A stretch of 7,335 nucleotides of DNA from Candidatus Woesearchaeota archaeon. Its GTDB lineage: Archaea; Nanobdellota; Nanobdellia; Woesearchaeales; GW2011-AR4. How positions within the stretch are numbered: the first letter of the stretch is position 1; every line of letters begins with the position of its first letter. The stretch is taken from positions 1 to 7,335 of the forward strand of contig JACPMT010000045.1 of assembly GCA_016185815.1 (NCBI GenBank). Direction: 5' to 3'. The notes under the pieces were generated by a model. It had not been told where the DNA came from and did not search any database. It worked only from the letters and a program-made list of their open reading frames with translations. The position numbers were made by a program, and so were the translations under genes. Below, piece by piece: positions 1-5,016 of this stretch.

Positions 1-764
1 AGGGACTCATTTATTAAATCGTCAGCCTGGTCATACAAAGAAGATGTTATTTCAATTTTTGAGCCTGGCATCAATTGTGCAGCGCTTGTTTCTAACGCTA
101 CATAAGTCGGGACTGCTGTTACTTCAAGCTCAATTGAAGAGCTGCCTGCATTGTTTTTTTGGTCAGAAGCGCTTATTTCAATTGTGTGCCTACCTGACTT
201 AATATTCTTTGGCAGTTCGATTGTAAGATTAAATTTTCCATCTAAAGCGTCTATTGTAGAAGAATAATTGTCGAGCACAACCCTTGTTGACGCTCTTAGG
301 ACATTATTGCCAAATGCCTCGTTCACAATACCTGAGACTAGTATATTATCCCCAGGTAATGCAGTCACTTTGCTTTTAACAGGAAGCACAGCCAGCTGGC
401 TTGTAACGCCGAAATTGTTTGAATTTTTCTGTTCAATCACCAAATTATCGTTTGTCACAAGGTTGCCTGTGATTTTGCAGTTCCCGAGCATCGAGGATGT
501 CGCAGCCAGCTCCGGGACATTGACAGCTGTCCTGAAATTCGCCTCAAGGCTTATTGGAGTCAGGAAGTATTGAAGTTTGTAATTATCGCATGAGATTGTC
601 AGTTCAAACAGACCTTCAAAACTATTGTCCTGCAGTATTGATGCAGAAGCCTTTATCCTGTTGCCAAGATTGTAGATTGACTGGTCTGTGGTTATGGTTA
701 TGTCTGCAAATGCAGATGGCACAGCCAATAAAGCAATCAAGAACAACAAAACACCTTTTTTCAT
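1..764 (-). CDS. Secreted Ig-like beta-rich surface protein, N-terminal part (truncated by window edge)
   Basis: An uninterrupted reading frame of 254 codons starts at ATG 764-762 and leaves the window without a stop. The N-terminus is a textbook Sec signal peptide: MKK, a hydrophobic core (GVLLFLIALLAV), then PSAFA with likely cleavage after Ala20. The rest is beta-rich and low in cysteine. It looks like tandem Ig/CARDB-like segments at roughly residues 21-125, 130-216 and 217 onward, the last cut off. C59 and C96 could form a disulfide in the first segment. N-X-S/T sequons occur at 166, 179 and 252. It is probably exported and either displayed or part of the cell envelope; no catalytic motif is visible. 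A TATA box 26 bp upstream implies a leaderless mRNA and transcription separate from the regulator gene behind it. The exact family is not recognised, and the total length is unknown. Confidence 0.82.
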   Translation of the reverse strand, partial: MKKGVLLFLIALLAVPSAFADITITTDQSIYNLGNRIKASASILQDNSFEGLFELTISCDNYKLQYFLTPISLEANFRTAVNVPELAATSSMLGNCKITGNLVTNDNLVIEQKNSNNFGVTSQLAVLPVKSKVTALPGDNILVSGIVNEAFGNNVLRASTRVVLDNYSSTIDALDGKFNLTIELPKNIKSGRHTIEISASDQKNNAGSSSIELEVTAVPTYVALETSAAQLMPGSKIEITSSLYDQADDLINES

Positions 765-786
765 AACCTAAAACTCTGGTTACTTG

Positions 787-795
787 TTTATATAA
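787..795 (-). promoter_or_regulatory. TATA box of the secreted-protein gene (leaderless)
   Basis: On the minus strand this reads TTATATAAA. Its centre (about 791) lies about 27 bp before the ATG at 764, the usual TATA-to-start-site distance in archaea. The transcript would therefore begin at or next to the start codon. No Shine-Dalgarno sequence precedes the ATG, which agrees with a leaderless mRNA. Confidence 0.6.
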
Positions 796-818
796 TTTAC
801 TATTACAAAATCAATACA

Positions 819-1226
819 CTAAAGACCAAGCCTTGCATCAATCTCCTTAGCAACCTCTTTCAGGTCATCGCATGCCCTTTTGATGTCCTTCTCAACCTCT
901 TCAATCAGGGCTTTGAGGTTTTCAACCCTTAAAGTGTACTTGTTGCCTTCGTGCACCACCAATCCTGATTCCATGAGCTTGTTGATATGATGGATTATTG
1001 TGCCTCTTGCCAAAGCCAGTCTTGATGCCAGCTCATCGCTTGTCAATGTTTCATGCCTTTTGGCAGATTTCAAAAGCTCTATAAATACCCTGAAAGTGCT
1101 CTTGTCCCTGTCCCTAAGGTTGAACAAGCCAAGCGAAGTGCCAAACCACTGCAGCTCCTGGTTTACATTGTGCTCTGCCGGCTTCCTTATGTTTACTATA
1201 GTGATTCTCTGCCTTATGTATACCAT
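819..1226 (-). CDS. Winged helix-turn-helix transcriptional regulator (ArsR/TrmB-like), candidate chaperone-operon repressor
   Basis: A 135-residue DNA-binding protein. After a poorly conserved N-terminus (1-40), a winged-helix domain is visible: a first helix around 43-56, a second helix SDELASRL (63-70), a recognition helix around ARGTIIHHINKLMESG (73-88), and a beta wing LVVHEGNKYTLR (89-100). A long charged helix (103-132) probably dimerises. No Cys/His metal site and no ligand domain are apparent. The pattern matches small archaeal regulators of the ArsR/MarR/TrmB group; archaeal heat-shock repressors such as Phr and HSR1 belong to the same broad fold class. It is divergent from grpE-dnaK, and a perfect palindrome lies at the predicted grpE start site, so repression of that operon is a reasonable inference. 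The ATG at 1226 is supported by a TATA box about 26 bp upstream (leaderless). Confidence 0.85.
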   Translation of the reverse strand: MVYIRQRITIVNIRKPAEHNVNQELQWFGTSLGLFNLRDRDKSTFRVFIELLKSAKRHETLTSDELASRLALARGTIIHHINKLMESGLVVHEGNKYTLRVENLKALIEEVEKDIKRACDDLKEVAKEIDARLGL

Positions 1227-1248
1227 ATGAAGCCTTATAGGATGCTTA

Positions 1249-1256
1249 TATATAAA
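1249..1256 (-). promoter_or_regulatory. TATA box of the winged-helix regulator gene
   Basis: The minus strand reads TTTATATA here, preceded by the A-rich CATAAA. The centre is about 26 bp from the ATG at 1226, so the mRNA is predicted to be leaderless. It lies about 20 bp from the oppositely oriented grpE TATA box, so pre-initiation complexes on the two promoters could interfere with each other. Confidence 0.65.
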
Positions 1257-1263
1257 TTTATGC

Positions 1264-1278
1264 CGAAAAGTTTATATA
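1264..1278 (+). promoter_or_regulatory. BRE + TATA promoter of the grpE-dnaK operon
   Basis: CGAAAAG (1264-1270) directly followed by TTTATATA (1271-1278) is a near-consensus archaeal BRE/TATA pair, the strongest promoter in the window. The expected start site is about 1299-1303, giving a grpE leader of about 35 nt. Confidence 0.75.
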
Positions 1279-1300
1279 TTAGTTGATATTACCTACTTTC

Positions 1301-1319
1301 TGTTGACTTTAAGTCAACA
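1301..1319 (+). promoter_or_regulatory. Perfect 19-bp palindrome at the predicted start site (candidate repressor operator)
   Basis: TGTTGACTTTAAGTCAACA has two exact 9-bp arms around a single central T. It begins where transcription from the grpE TATA box should start. A dimeric winged-helix protein bound here would block RNA polymerase, as archaeal repressors such as Phr are known to do. A further GTTGA half-site lies exactly 20 bp upstream (1282-1286), about two helical turns away. The binding protein is inferred to be the divergent regulator; this is not shown by the sequence. Confidence 0.65.
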
Positions 1320-1336
1320 AGAGTTAAGGGCACAAA

Positions 1337-1942
1337 ATGGAAGCAAAAAAGGAAGACAAAAAGCATGAAGGGATTAAAAGTACTAGAAATTTTGAAGATG
1401 ATATATTTCAAATAAGTCAAAAATTGATTACTAGCTTAAAAAATGAAGAAAACCATGCAAGAATAATTGAAGATTTAACAAAAAATGATTTTCCACAATT
1501 AACTAAAAAATATAATGAAGAAAAACAAAAAATAGACGAATTAACAGACACATTAAAAAGGCTGCAGGCAGAGTTTGAAAATTACAAGAAATGGAATTCA
1601 AAAGAAAAAACAGAGTTTGTAAAATACGCCCATGCTGATGTTATTTCACAATTATTGCCTGTGCTTGACAGCTTTGAGATTGCATTGAAAAACACAAGCG
1701 ACAAGGAAAAATTTGTCGAGGGCATAAAGATAATTTACGCTCAGTTTCATTCAATACTTGAAGCAGAGGGCTTGAAGCCGATAAAGGCAACAGGGGAAAA
1801 ATTTGACCCTTACAGGCACGAGGTTTTGATGAAGGAAGAAAGCGACAAGCCCGAAGAAACAATTCTGGAGGAATTCCAGAAAGGGTACATGCTGAATGAC
1901 AAAGTTTTGAGGCACAGCAAGGTTAAGGTTAGCGGAAAATAA
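1337..1942 (+). CDS. grpE: GrpE nucleotide exchange factor of DnaK
   Basis: A 201-residue GrpE that releases ADP from DnaK and so resets the Hsp70 cycle; cytoplasmic and normally a homodimer. Residues 1-50 are a charged, divergent extension. Residues 53-98 form a Lys/Glu-rich coiled coil ending in the family signature EFENYKKW (79-86). The four-helix region carries LLPVLDSFEIAL (106-117) and GIKIIYAQF (129-137). The C-terminal beta wing has GEKFDPYRHEVL (153-164) and GYMLNDKVLRHSKVKVS (183-199), all typical. Length matches the family. The start at 1337 is the only ATG before the domain, with at most a weak AAGGG site upstream. The first about 75 codons are much richer in A/T-ending codons (CAA, AAA, TTA, AGT) than the rest. 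It is first in the dnaK operon, behind the BRE/TATA promoter and palindrome. Confidence 0.96.
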   Translation: MEAKKEDKKHEGIKSTRNFEDDIFQISQKLITSLKNEENHARIIEDLTKNDFPQLTKKYNEEKQKIDELTDTLKRLQAEFENYKKWNSKEKTEFVKYAHADVISQLLPVLDSFEIALKNTSDKEKFVEGIKIIYAQFHSILEAEGLKPIKATGEKFDPYRHEVLMKEESDKPEETILEEFQKGYMLNDKVLRHSKVKVSGK

Positions 1943-1978
1943 AAATTTAATATACAATCGAAATAATAAATTCAAAAA

Positions 1979-2084
1979 CGAGCGACCCATGCGCTTCTAA
2001 AGAAGTTGAATGGGTGCCCCGCAGTAAATGTAAGGCGAGCAATGCGGCGAGCCAAGAATTTGTGCCGAAGGCACGGATTTAAAA
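1979..2084 (+). repeat. Structured intergenic element, copy A (repeat or RNA family shared with 4841-4964)
   Basis: This GC-rich non-coding block sits in an AT-rich gap between grpE and dnaK. Stem 1 is ACCCAT (1985-1990) with ATGGGT (2010-2015), enclosing CTTC/GAAG (1994-1997/2002-2005) around TAAA. A middle segment contains GCAATG (2039-2044) and a short GGC/GCC pairing (2034-2036/2051-2053). A 3' hairpin is GTGCC-GAA-GGCAC (2062-2074), followed by GGATTTAAAA. The same blocks in the same order recur at 4841-4964, so this is a family member and not random sequence. It may be a REP-like repeat, a structured untranslated region or a small RNA. Its TTTAAA tail could also serve as a weak TATA box for dnaK. 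Confidence 0.65.
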
Positions 2085-2115
2085 TTTAAGAAATAATTTA
2101 AAACAAAATCAAATC

Positions 2116-2120
2116 GGAGG
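2116..2120 (+). promoter_or_regulatory. Shine-Dalgarno site of dnaK
   Basis: GGAGG lies 9 nt before the ATG at 2130 and is complementary to the archaeal 16S 3' end. It fixes the dnaK start. Confidence 0.8.
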
Positions 2121-2129
2121 ATATTAAAA

Positions 2130-4019
2130 ATGGCAAAGGAAAAAATAATCGGGATTGATTTGGGGACAAGCAACAGCGCTGCTGCTGCTTTGCAGGCAGG
2201 AAAGCCAACAATAATCCCAAGCGCAGAGGGCACAACTGCTTATGGAAAGGCGTTTCCAAGCGTGGTCGCATTCACAAAAGACGGGCAGGTTATCGTCGGG
2301 GAGCCTGCAAGAAGGCAGGCAGTCTCAAATCCTGAAAAAACCATAATGGCTGCTAAAAGAAAGATGGGCACCAACCATAAATACAATATTGACGGCAAGG
2401 AATACACGCCGCAGCAGATATCGGCTTTTATCCTTCAAAAGATAAAAAAGGACGCAGAGGAATTTCTTGGCGAGAAAATAAGCAAGGCAGTCATCACAGT
2501 TCCAGCCTATTTTGACGACAACCAAAGGCAGGCAACAAAGGATGCAGGAGAAATTGCTGGACTAGAGGTTGTAAGGATTGTCAACGAGCCGACATCAGCT
2601 TCAATGGCTTATGGCATTGACAAGCAGGACAAGCAATTGAAAATTCTTGTTTTTGATTTAGGAGGAGGAACTTTAGATGTAACTATAATGGAATTTGGAG
2701 ACGGGGTATTCCAGGTGCTTTCCACATCAGGAGACACACAGCTTGGAGGCACAGACATGGACCAAGCATTGGTTGATTACCTAGTTTCCGAATTCAGGAA
2801 AACAGAGGGCATTGACTTGACAAAAGACAAGACAGCAATGCAAAGATTAAGGGAGGCTGCTGAAAAGGCAAAGATTGAGCTTTCAACAGTCTTTGAAACT
2901 GACATAAACCTGCCTTTTATAACAGCAACAAACGAAGGGCCAAAGCACCTGCAAATCAAGCTCACAAGGGCAAAGCTTGAGCAATTAATAGAGCCGATTA
3001 TAAAAAGATGCAGGCATCCGACAGAGCAGGCAATCAAGGATGCAAAGCTATCTGTCAACCAGATTAACAAAATAATCTTAGTTGGCGGTCCTACACGAAT
3101 GCCTATCGTAAGGAAATTTGTAGAGGATTTTGTAGGCAAGCAGGCTGAAAGGGGCGTTGACCCAATGGAGTGTGTTGCAATGGGGGCTGCTGTTCAGGCA
3201 GGAGTGCTTGCAGGCGAAGTAAAGGACATTTTATTGCTTGATGTAACACCGCTTAGCCTTGGAATTGAAACACTTGGGGGAGTATTCACAAAATTGATTG
3301 AAAGAAACACTACAATTCCGACAAAAAAGCAGCAGGTATTCAGCACAGCAGCTGACAACCAGACAGCTGTGACCATAAGAGTCGGGCAAGGGGAAAGGCC
3401 AATGTTTGCTGACAGTAAATTGCTTGGGCAGTTTGATTTAATTGGAATTCCTCCTGCCCCAAGGGGCATTCCGCAAATTGAGGTTGCATTTGACATTGAC
3501 GCAAACGGAATTCTGCATGTAAATGCAAAAGACCTTGGCACAGGAAAAGAGCAGAGCATAAGGATAACCGCTTCGCAGAAATTAAGCGAGGATGAAATTG
3601 AAAGGATGAGGAAACAGGCAGAGGAGTTTGCAGATGTTGACAAGAAGAAAAAAGAAGAGATTGAAACAGTCAACCAGGCTGATAACTTAGTATATGCGAC
3701 TGAAAAGCTGTTCAAGGACTTTGAAGGCAAAGTGCCTGAAAAAGAAATAAGCGAAGTCAAAGGCAAAATTATTGAATTAAAGGAATTGCTAAAGCCTGCT
3801 GACAAGGATGTTGACGCCATAAAGAAGAAAGTTGACGAGATTAACGAAATGGTGCAGAGAATGTCAACTGAATTGTACCAGAAAGCAGGGCAGCAATACA
3901 AACAAGAACATGGGCAACAAACAAATGAAGAACCAGAAGAAAAAAAATCAAAAAATGATGACAATGTGGTTGACGCTGATTATGAAGTAAAGGACGAAGA
4001 GAAGAAAAAGAAGAAATGA
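2130..4019 (+). CDS. dnaK: Hsp70 chaperone DnaK
   Basis: A full-length, 629-residue Hsp70 that folds and protects proteins by ATP-driven substrate clamping with DnaJ and GrpE in the cytoplasm. Nucleotide-binding domain signatures: phosphate 1 motif GIDLGTSNS (8-16; the common form is GTTNS), VPAYFDDNQRQATKDAG (124-140), NEPTSASMAYG (152-162), phosphate 2 motif VFDLGGGTLDVT (174-185), and adenosine motif IILVGGPTRMP (315-325). The interdomain linker LLLDVTPLSLG (368-378) leads into the substrate domain, with the family-typical QVFSTAADNQ and GIPPAPRGIPQIEV. A helical lid (about 483-590) is followed by a charged tail with VVDADYEVKDEE and a final run of five lysines. The residue 70-90 region is short and lacks the roughly 24-residue insertion of proteobacterial DnaK, so it resembles Gram-positive and archaeal forms. 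The start is set by GGAGG 9 nt upstream. Confidence 0.98.
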   Translation: MAKEKIIGIDLGTSNSAAAALQAGKPTIIPSAEGTTAYGKAFPSVVAFTKDGQVIVGEPARRQAVSNPEKTIMAAKRKMGTNHKYNIDGKEYTPQQISAFILQKIKKDAEEFLGEKISKAVITVPAYFDDNQRQATKDAGEIAGLEVVRIVNEPTSASMAYGIDKQDKQLKILVFDLGGGTLDVTIMEFGDGVFQVLSTSGDTQLGGTDMDQALVDYLVSEFRKTEGIDLTKDKTAMQRLREAAEKAKIELSTVFETDINLPFITATNEGPKHLQIKLTRAKLEQLIEPIIKRCRHPTEQAIKDAKLSVNQINKIILVGGPTRMPIVRKFVEDFVGKQAERGVDPMECVAMGAAVQAGVLAGEVKDILLLDVTPLSLGIETLGGVFTKLIERNTTIPTKKQQVFSTAADNQTAVTIRVGQGERPMFADSKLLGQFDLIGIPPAPRGIPQIEVAFDIDANGILHVNAKDLGTGKEQSIRITASQKLSEDEIERMRKQAEEFADVDKKKKEEIETVNQADNLVYATEKLFKDFEGKVPEKEISEVKGKIIELKELLKPADKDVDAIKKKVDEINEMVQRMSTELYQKAGQQYKQEHGQQTNEEPEEKKSKNDDNVVDADYEVKDEEKKKKK

Positions 4020-4034
4020 AATATGAAAAATTTT

Positions 4035-4040
4035 GAGGTG
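4035..4040 (+). promoter_or_regulatory. Shine-Dalgarno site of the 49-residue membrane protein
   Basis: GAGGTG, a six-base match to the archaeal anti-Shine-Dalgarno sequence, ends 5 nt before the ATG at 4046. It is one of the two clearest ribosome sites in the window and is the main argument that the short frame is translated. Confidence 0.75.
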
Positions 4041-4045
4041 TTAAA

Positions 4046-4195
4046 ATGTCAGACACAGCGTTTTTATCGAACATAAGTGGGCATATTTTTAATTTGAACA
4101 AAAATATGGAGAAATCTAATAAAAGTATGTATTGGCTTACTGTAGCAATCTGGGGTTTAATATTAATGACTTTTATTGCCACAATAATAAAATAA
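4046..4195 (+). CDS. Small single-span membrane protein (49 aa), third cistron of the dnaK operon
   Basis: The frame runs from ATG 4046 to TAA 4193-4195. A polar, Lys/Asn-rich N-terminus (MSDTAFLSNISGHIFNLNKN, then MEKSNKS) is followed by one hydrophobic helix at about residues 29-48 (YWLTVAIWGLILMTFIATII) and a terminal Lys. More positive charges before the helix suggest N-inside topology. The start lies 26 nt after the dnaK stop and is preceded by GAGGTG with ideal spacing, and no promoter is visible between them, so co-transcription with dnaK is likely. The family is not recognised. A role in docking or modulating the chaperone at the membrane is speculation from position only. Chance is unlikely given the Shine-Dalgarno site plus the clean transmembrane profile. 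Confidence 0.72.
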   Translation: MSDTAFLSNISGHIFNLNKNMEKSNKSMYWLTVAIWGLILMTFIATIIK

Positions 4196-4222
4196 AAATC
4201 CCAACATAATAGGAGTGCCTAA
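4189..4222 (+). repeat. Decayed copy of the 5' end of the HD-domain gene (direct repeat, copy 1)
   Basis: This segment matches 4324-4357 at 29 of 34 positions with a constant offset of 135 bp. Read in the frame matching the HD gene it gives K-I-P-T-stop-stop-E-C-L against N-I-P-T-K-K-E-C-L, and the position equivalent to ATG is ATA. It overlaps the last codons of the small membrane protein gene. It is probably the relic of a tandem duplication or of an earlier HD-gene start. Confidence 0.6.
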
Positions 4223-4258
4223 AAGTCCTAATTAATTCATAAAAACCAACAATAAACC

Positions 4259-4310
4259 TTACCCCTACTTTTTCATATTTTTGTTGATTTTTCACGAAAA
4301 GTAGGGGTAA
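4259..4310 (+). repeat. 14-bp perfect inverted repeat with 24-nt loop
   Basis: TTACCCCTACTTTT (4259-4272) is the exact reverse complement of AAAAGTAGGGGTAA (4297-4310). The loop (4273-4296) is T-rich. The structure ends 16 nt before the HD-gene ATG. It may be an RNA stem-loop in a leader or trailer, or the end repeats of a very small element. Confidence 0.75.
4269..4292 (+). terminator. Probable archaeal terminator of the grpE-dnaK operon (three T5 tracts)
   Basis: Runs of five T occur at 4269-4273, 4278-4282 and 4288-4292 on the coding strand, spaced 9-10 nt apart, within the inverted repeat. Archaeal RNA polymerase terminates at such oligo-dT tracts. The position, about 75 nt after the last stop of the operon, fits. 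Some read-through would be needed if the HD gene has no promoter of its own. Confidence 0.55.
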
Positions 4311-4323
4311 ACTCGACGGACTC

Positions 4324-4357
4324 AAAATGAACATCCCAACAAAAAAGGAGTGCTTAA
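4324..4357 (+). repeat. Direct repeat, copy 2 (start region of the HD gene)
   Basis: This is the intact partner of the repeat at 4189-4222. It includes the ATG at 4327 and the first ten codons of the HD-domain gene. Confidence 0.6.
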
Positions 4358-4800
4358 TTCTTTTAAATAAAAATAAAACTCCTTCTAAGATCATTGGGCA
4401 TTCAATAGCGGTGTGCAAAGTTGCGGAAAACATTGCTGAAAAACTGACAGCAAAAGGAATGAAATTAAGCAAGAGGCTGGTGATTGCAGCTGCTTTGCTG
4501 CACGACATAGAAAGAGCAAAGGCTAACCATGTAATCAAAGGCGCAGCCCTGCTAAAAAGAATGGGCTTTAAGGAAGTTTCTGAAGTTGTTAAAAAGCACA
4601 GCTTATATAAACTCCAGCAAAAAGACAAGCAGCCATGCACATGGGAGGAGAAAATAGTTTTTTATGCTGACAAAAGAGTCATGGGAAGCAAGGTTGTAAG
4701 CCTTAAAAAAAGGTTTGATGCATTGGAAAAAAGGTATGGTGTTGAGTTAAGCAAAGAATTAAGCTTTACAAAAAAAATTGAAAAAGAGTTATTGAAATGA
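4327..4800 (+). CDS. HD-domain metal-dependent phosphohydrolase, substrate unknown
   Basis: A 157-residue, single-domain HD-superfamily protein. The metal-binding set is visible in order: H25 (GHSIAVCKVA), H59-D60 (AALLHDIERA), H68 (NHVIKGAALL), H91 (KKHSLY) and D115 (FYADKRV). HD proteins of this layout hydrolyse phosphate esters of nucleotides or alarmones. The helix EEKIVFYADKRV resembles the C-terminal part of YqeK-type diadenosine tetraphosphate hydrolases, but this is only a weak likeness. The C-terminus (124-157) is a charged helix. The start at 4327 has no clear Shine-Dalgarno sequence and no convincing TATA box, which is odd after a probable terminator. A degenerate copy of its first codons lies 135 bp upstream. 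Lying between dnaK and dnaJ, it could be stress-linked, but position is the only evidence. Confidence 0.88.
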   Translation: MNIPTKKECLILLNKNKTPSKIIGHSIAVCKVAENIAEKLTAKGMKLSKRLVIAAALLHDIERAKANHVIKGAALLKRMGFKEVSEVVKKHSLYKLQQKDKQPCTWEEKIVFYADKRVMGSKVVSLKKRFDALEKRYGVELSKELSFTKKIEKELLK

Positions 4801-4840
4801 TATATTGTAATCAATCTTTCAATAAAATTTAATTAAAAAA

Positions 4841-4964
4841 CACGAGAGCGACCTTTGGATTAAAAGGTAAATAAGGTGACCCGCTTTTAATGAATATGCG
4901 AGGCGGAGCGCAATGAGCCGAGAGCGACGCCGAGCACAATATTATGTCGAAGACGGATTTAAAA
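4841..4964 (+). repeat. Structured intergenic element, copy B (repeat or RNA family shared with 1979-2084)
   Basis: Second member of the family. Shared blocks with copy A: AGCGACC (4847-4853), GGTGACCCGC (4875-4884; one mismatch to A), GCAATG (4910-4915), a GAA-loop hairpin GTC-GAA-GAC (4946-4954) and the tail GGATTTAAAA (4955-4964). Stem 1 here is ACCTT (4851-4855) with AAGGT (4873-4877), where copy A has ACCCA with TGGGT, so paired positions changed together. A middle helix GGCG/CGCC (4902-4905/4928-4931) is longer than in A. It fills most of the 216-bp gap between the HD gene and the Cys-cluster gene and has no reading frame of its own. Its AT-rich 3' end may supply promoter sequence for the next operon. 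Confidence 0.65.
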
Positions 4965-4984
4965 ATAAAAAGAGGCATATAAAA
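4957..4984 (+). promoter_or_regulatory. Candidate TATA boxes for the Cys-cluster gene-dnaJ operon
   Basis: Two AT-rich candidates are present. ATTTAAAA (4957-4964) is in the tail of the structured element and predicts a start site near 4986. CATATAAAA (4976-4984), after the purine-rich AAAGAGG, predicts a start near 5005. The second is closer to consensus. Which one is used decides whether the upstream codons of the next gene can be translated. Confidence 0.4.
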
Positions 4985-5016
4985 TTATTAACAAAAACAC
5001 CCCTTTAAAAGAGGTT

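Noticed and set aside
268..766. Two + strand reading frames of 101 and 70 codons
   Set aside because: Both lie opposite the signal-peptide-bearing minus-strand gene, whose frame is open over the whole region and has a TATA box; neither shows a domain or ribosome site.
1979..2084. tRNA or CRISPR repeat as an explanation for the structured element
   Set aside because: No cloverleaf or T-loop consensus and no regularly spaced short repeats with spacers; the two copies are about 2.9 kb apart.
3194..3964. 256-codon minus-strand frame inside dnaK
   Set aside because: Ser/Phe/Leu-rich translation typical of the antisense of a Lys/Glu/Ala-rich gene; dnaK is unmistakable here.
4023..4076. 17-codon frame starting ATGAAAAAT just after dnaK
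   Set aside because: No ribosome site, overlaps the well-supported 49-codon gene in another frame, and encodes nothing recognisable.
4173..4640. 155-codon minus-strand frame across the terminator region and HD gene
   Set aside because: Opposes the HD gene with its complete metal-ligand set; the apparent hydrophobic stretches come from antisense A/T-rich codons.
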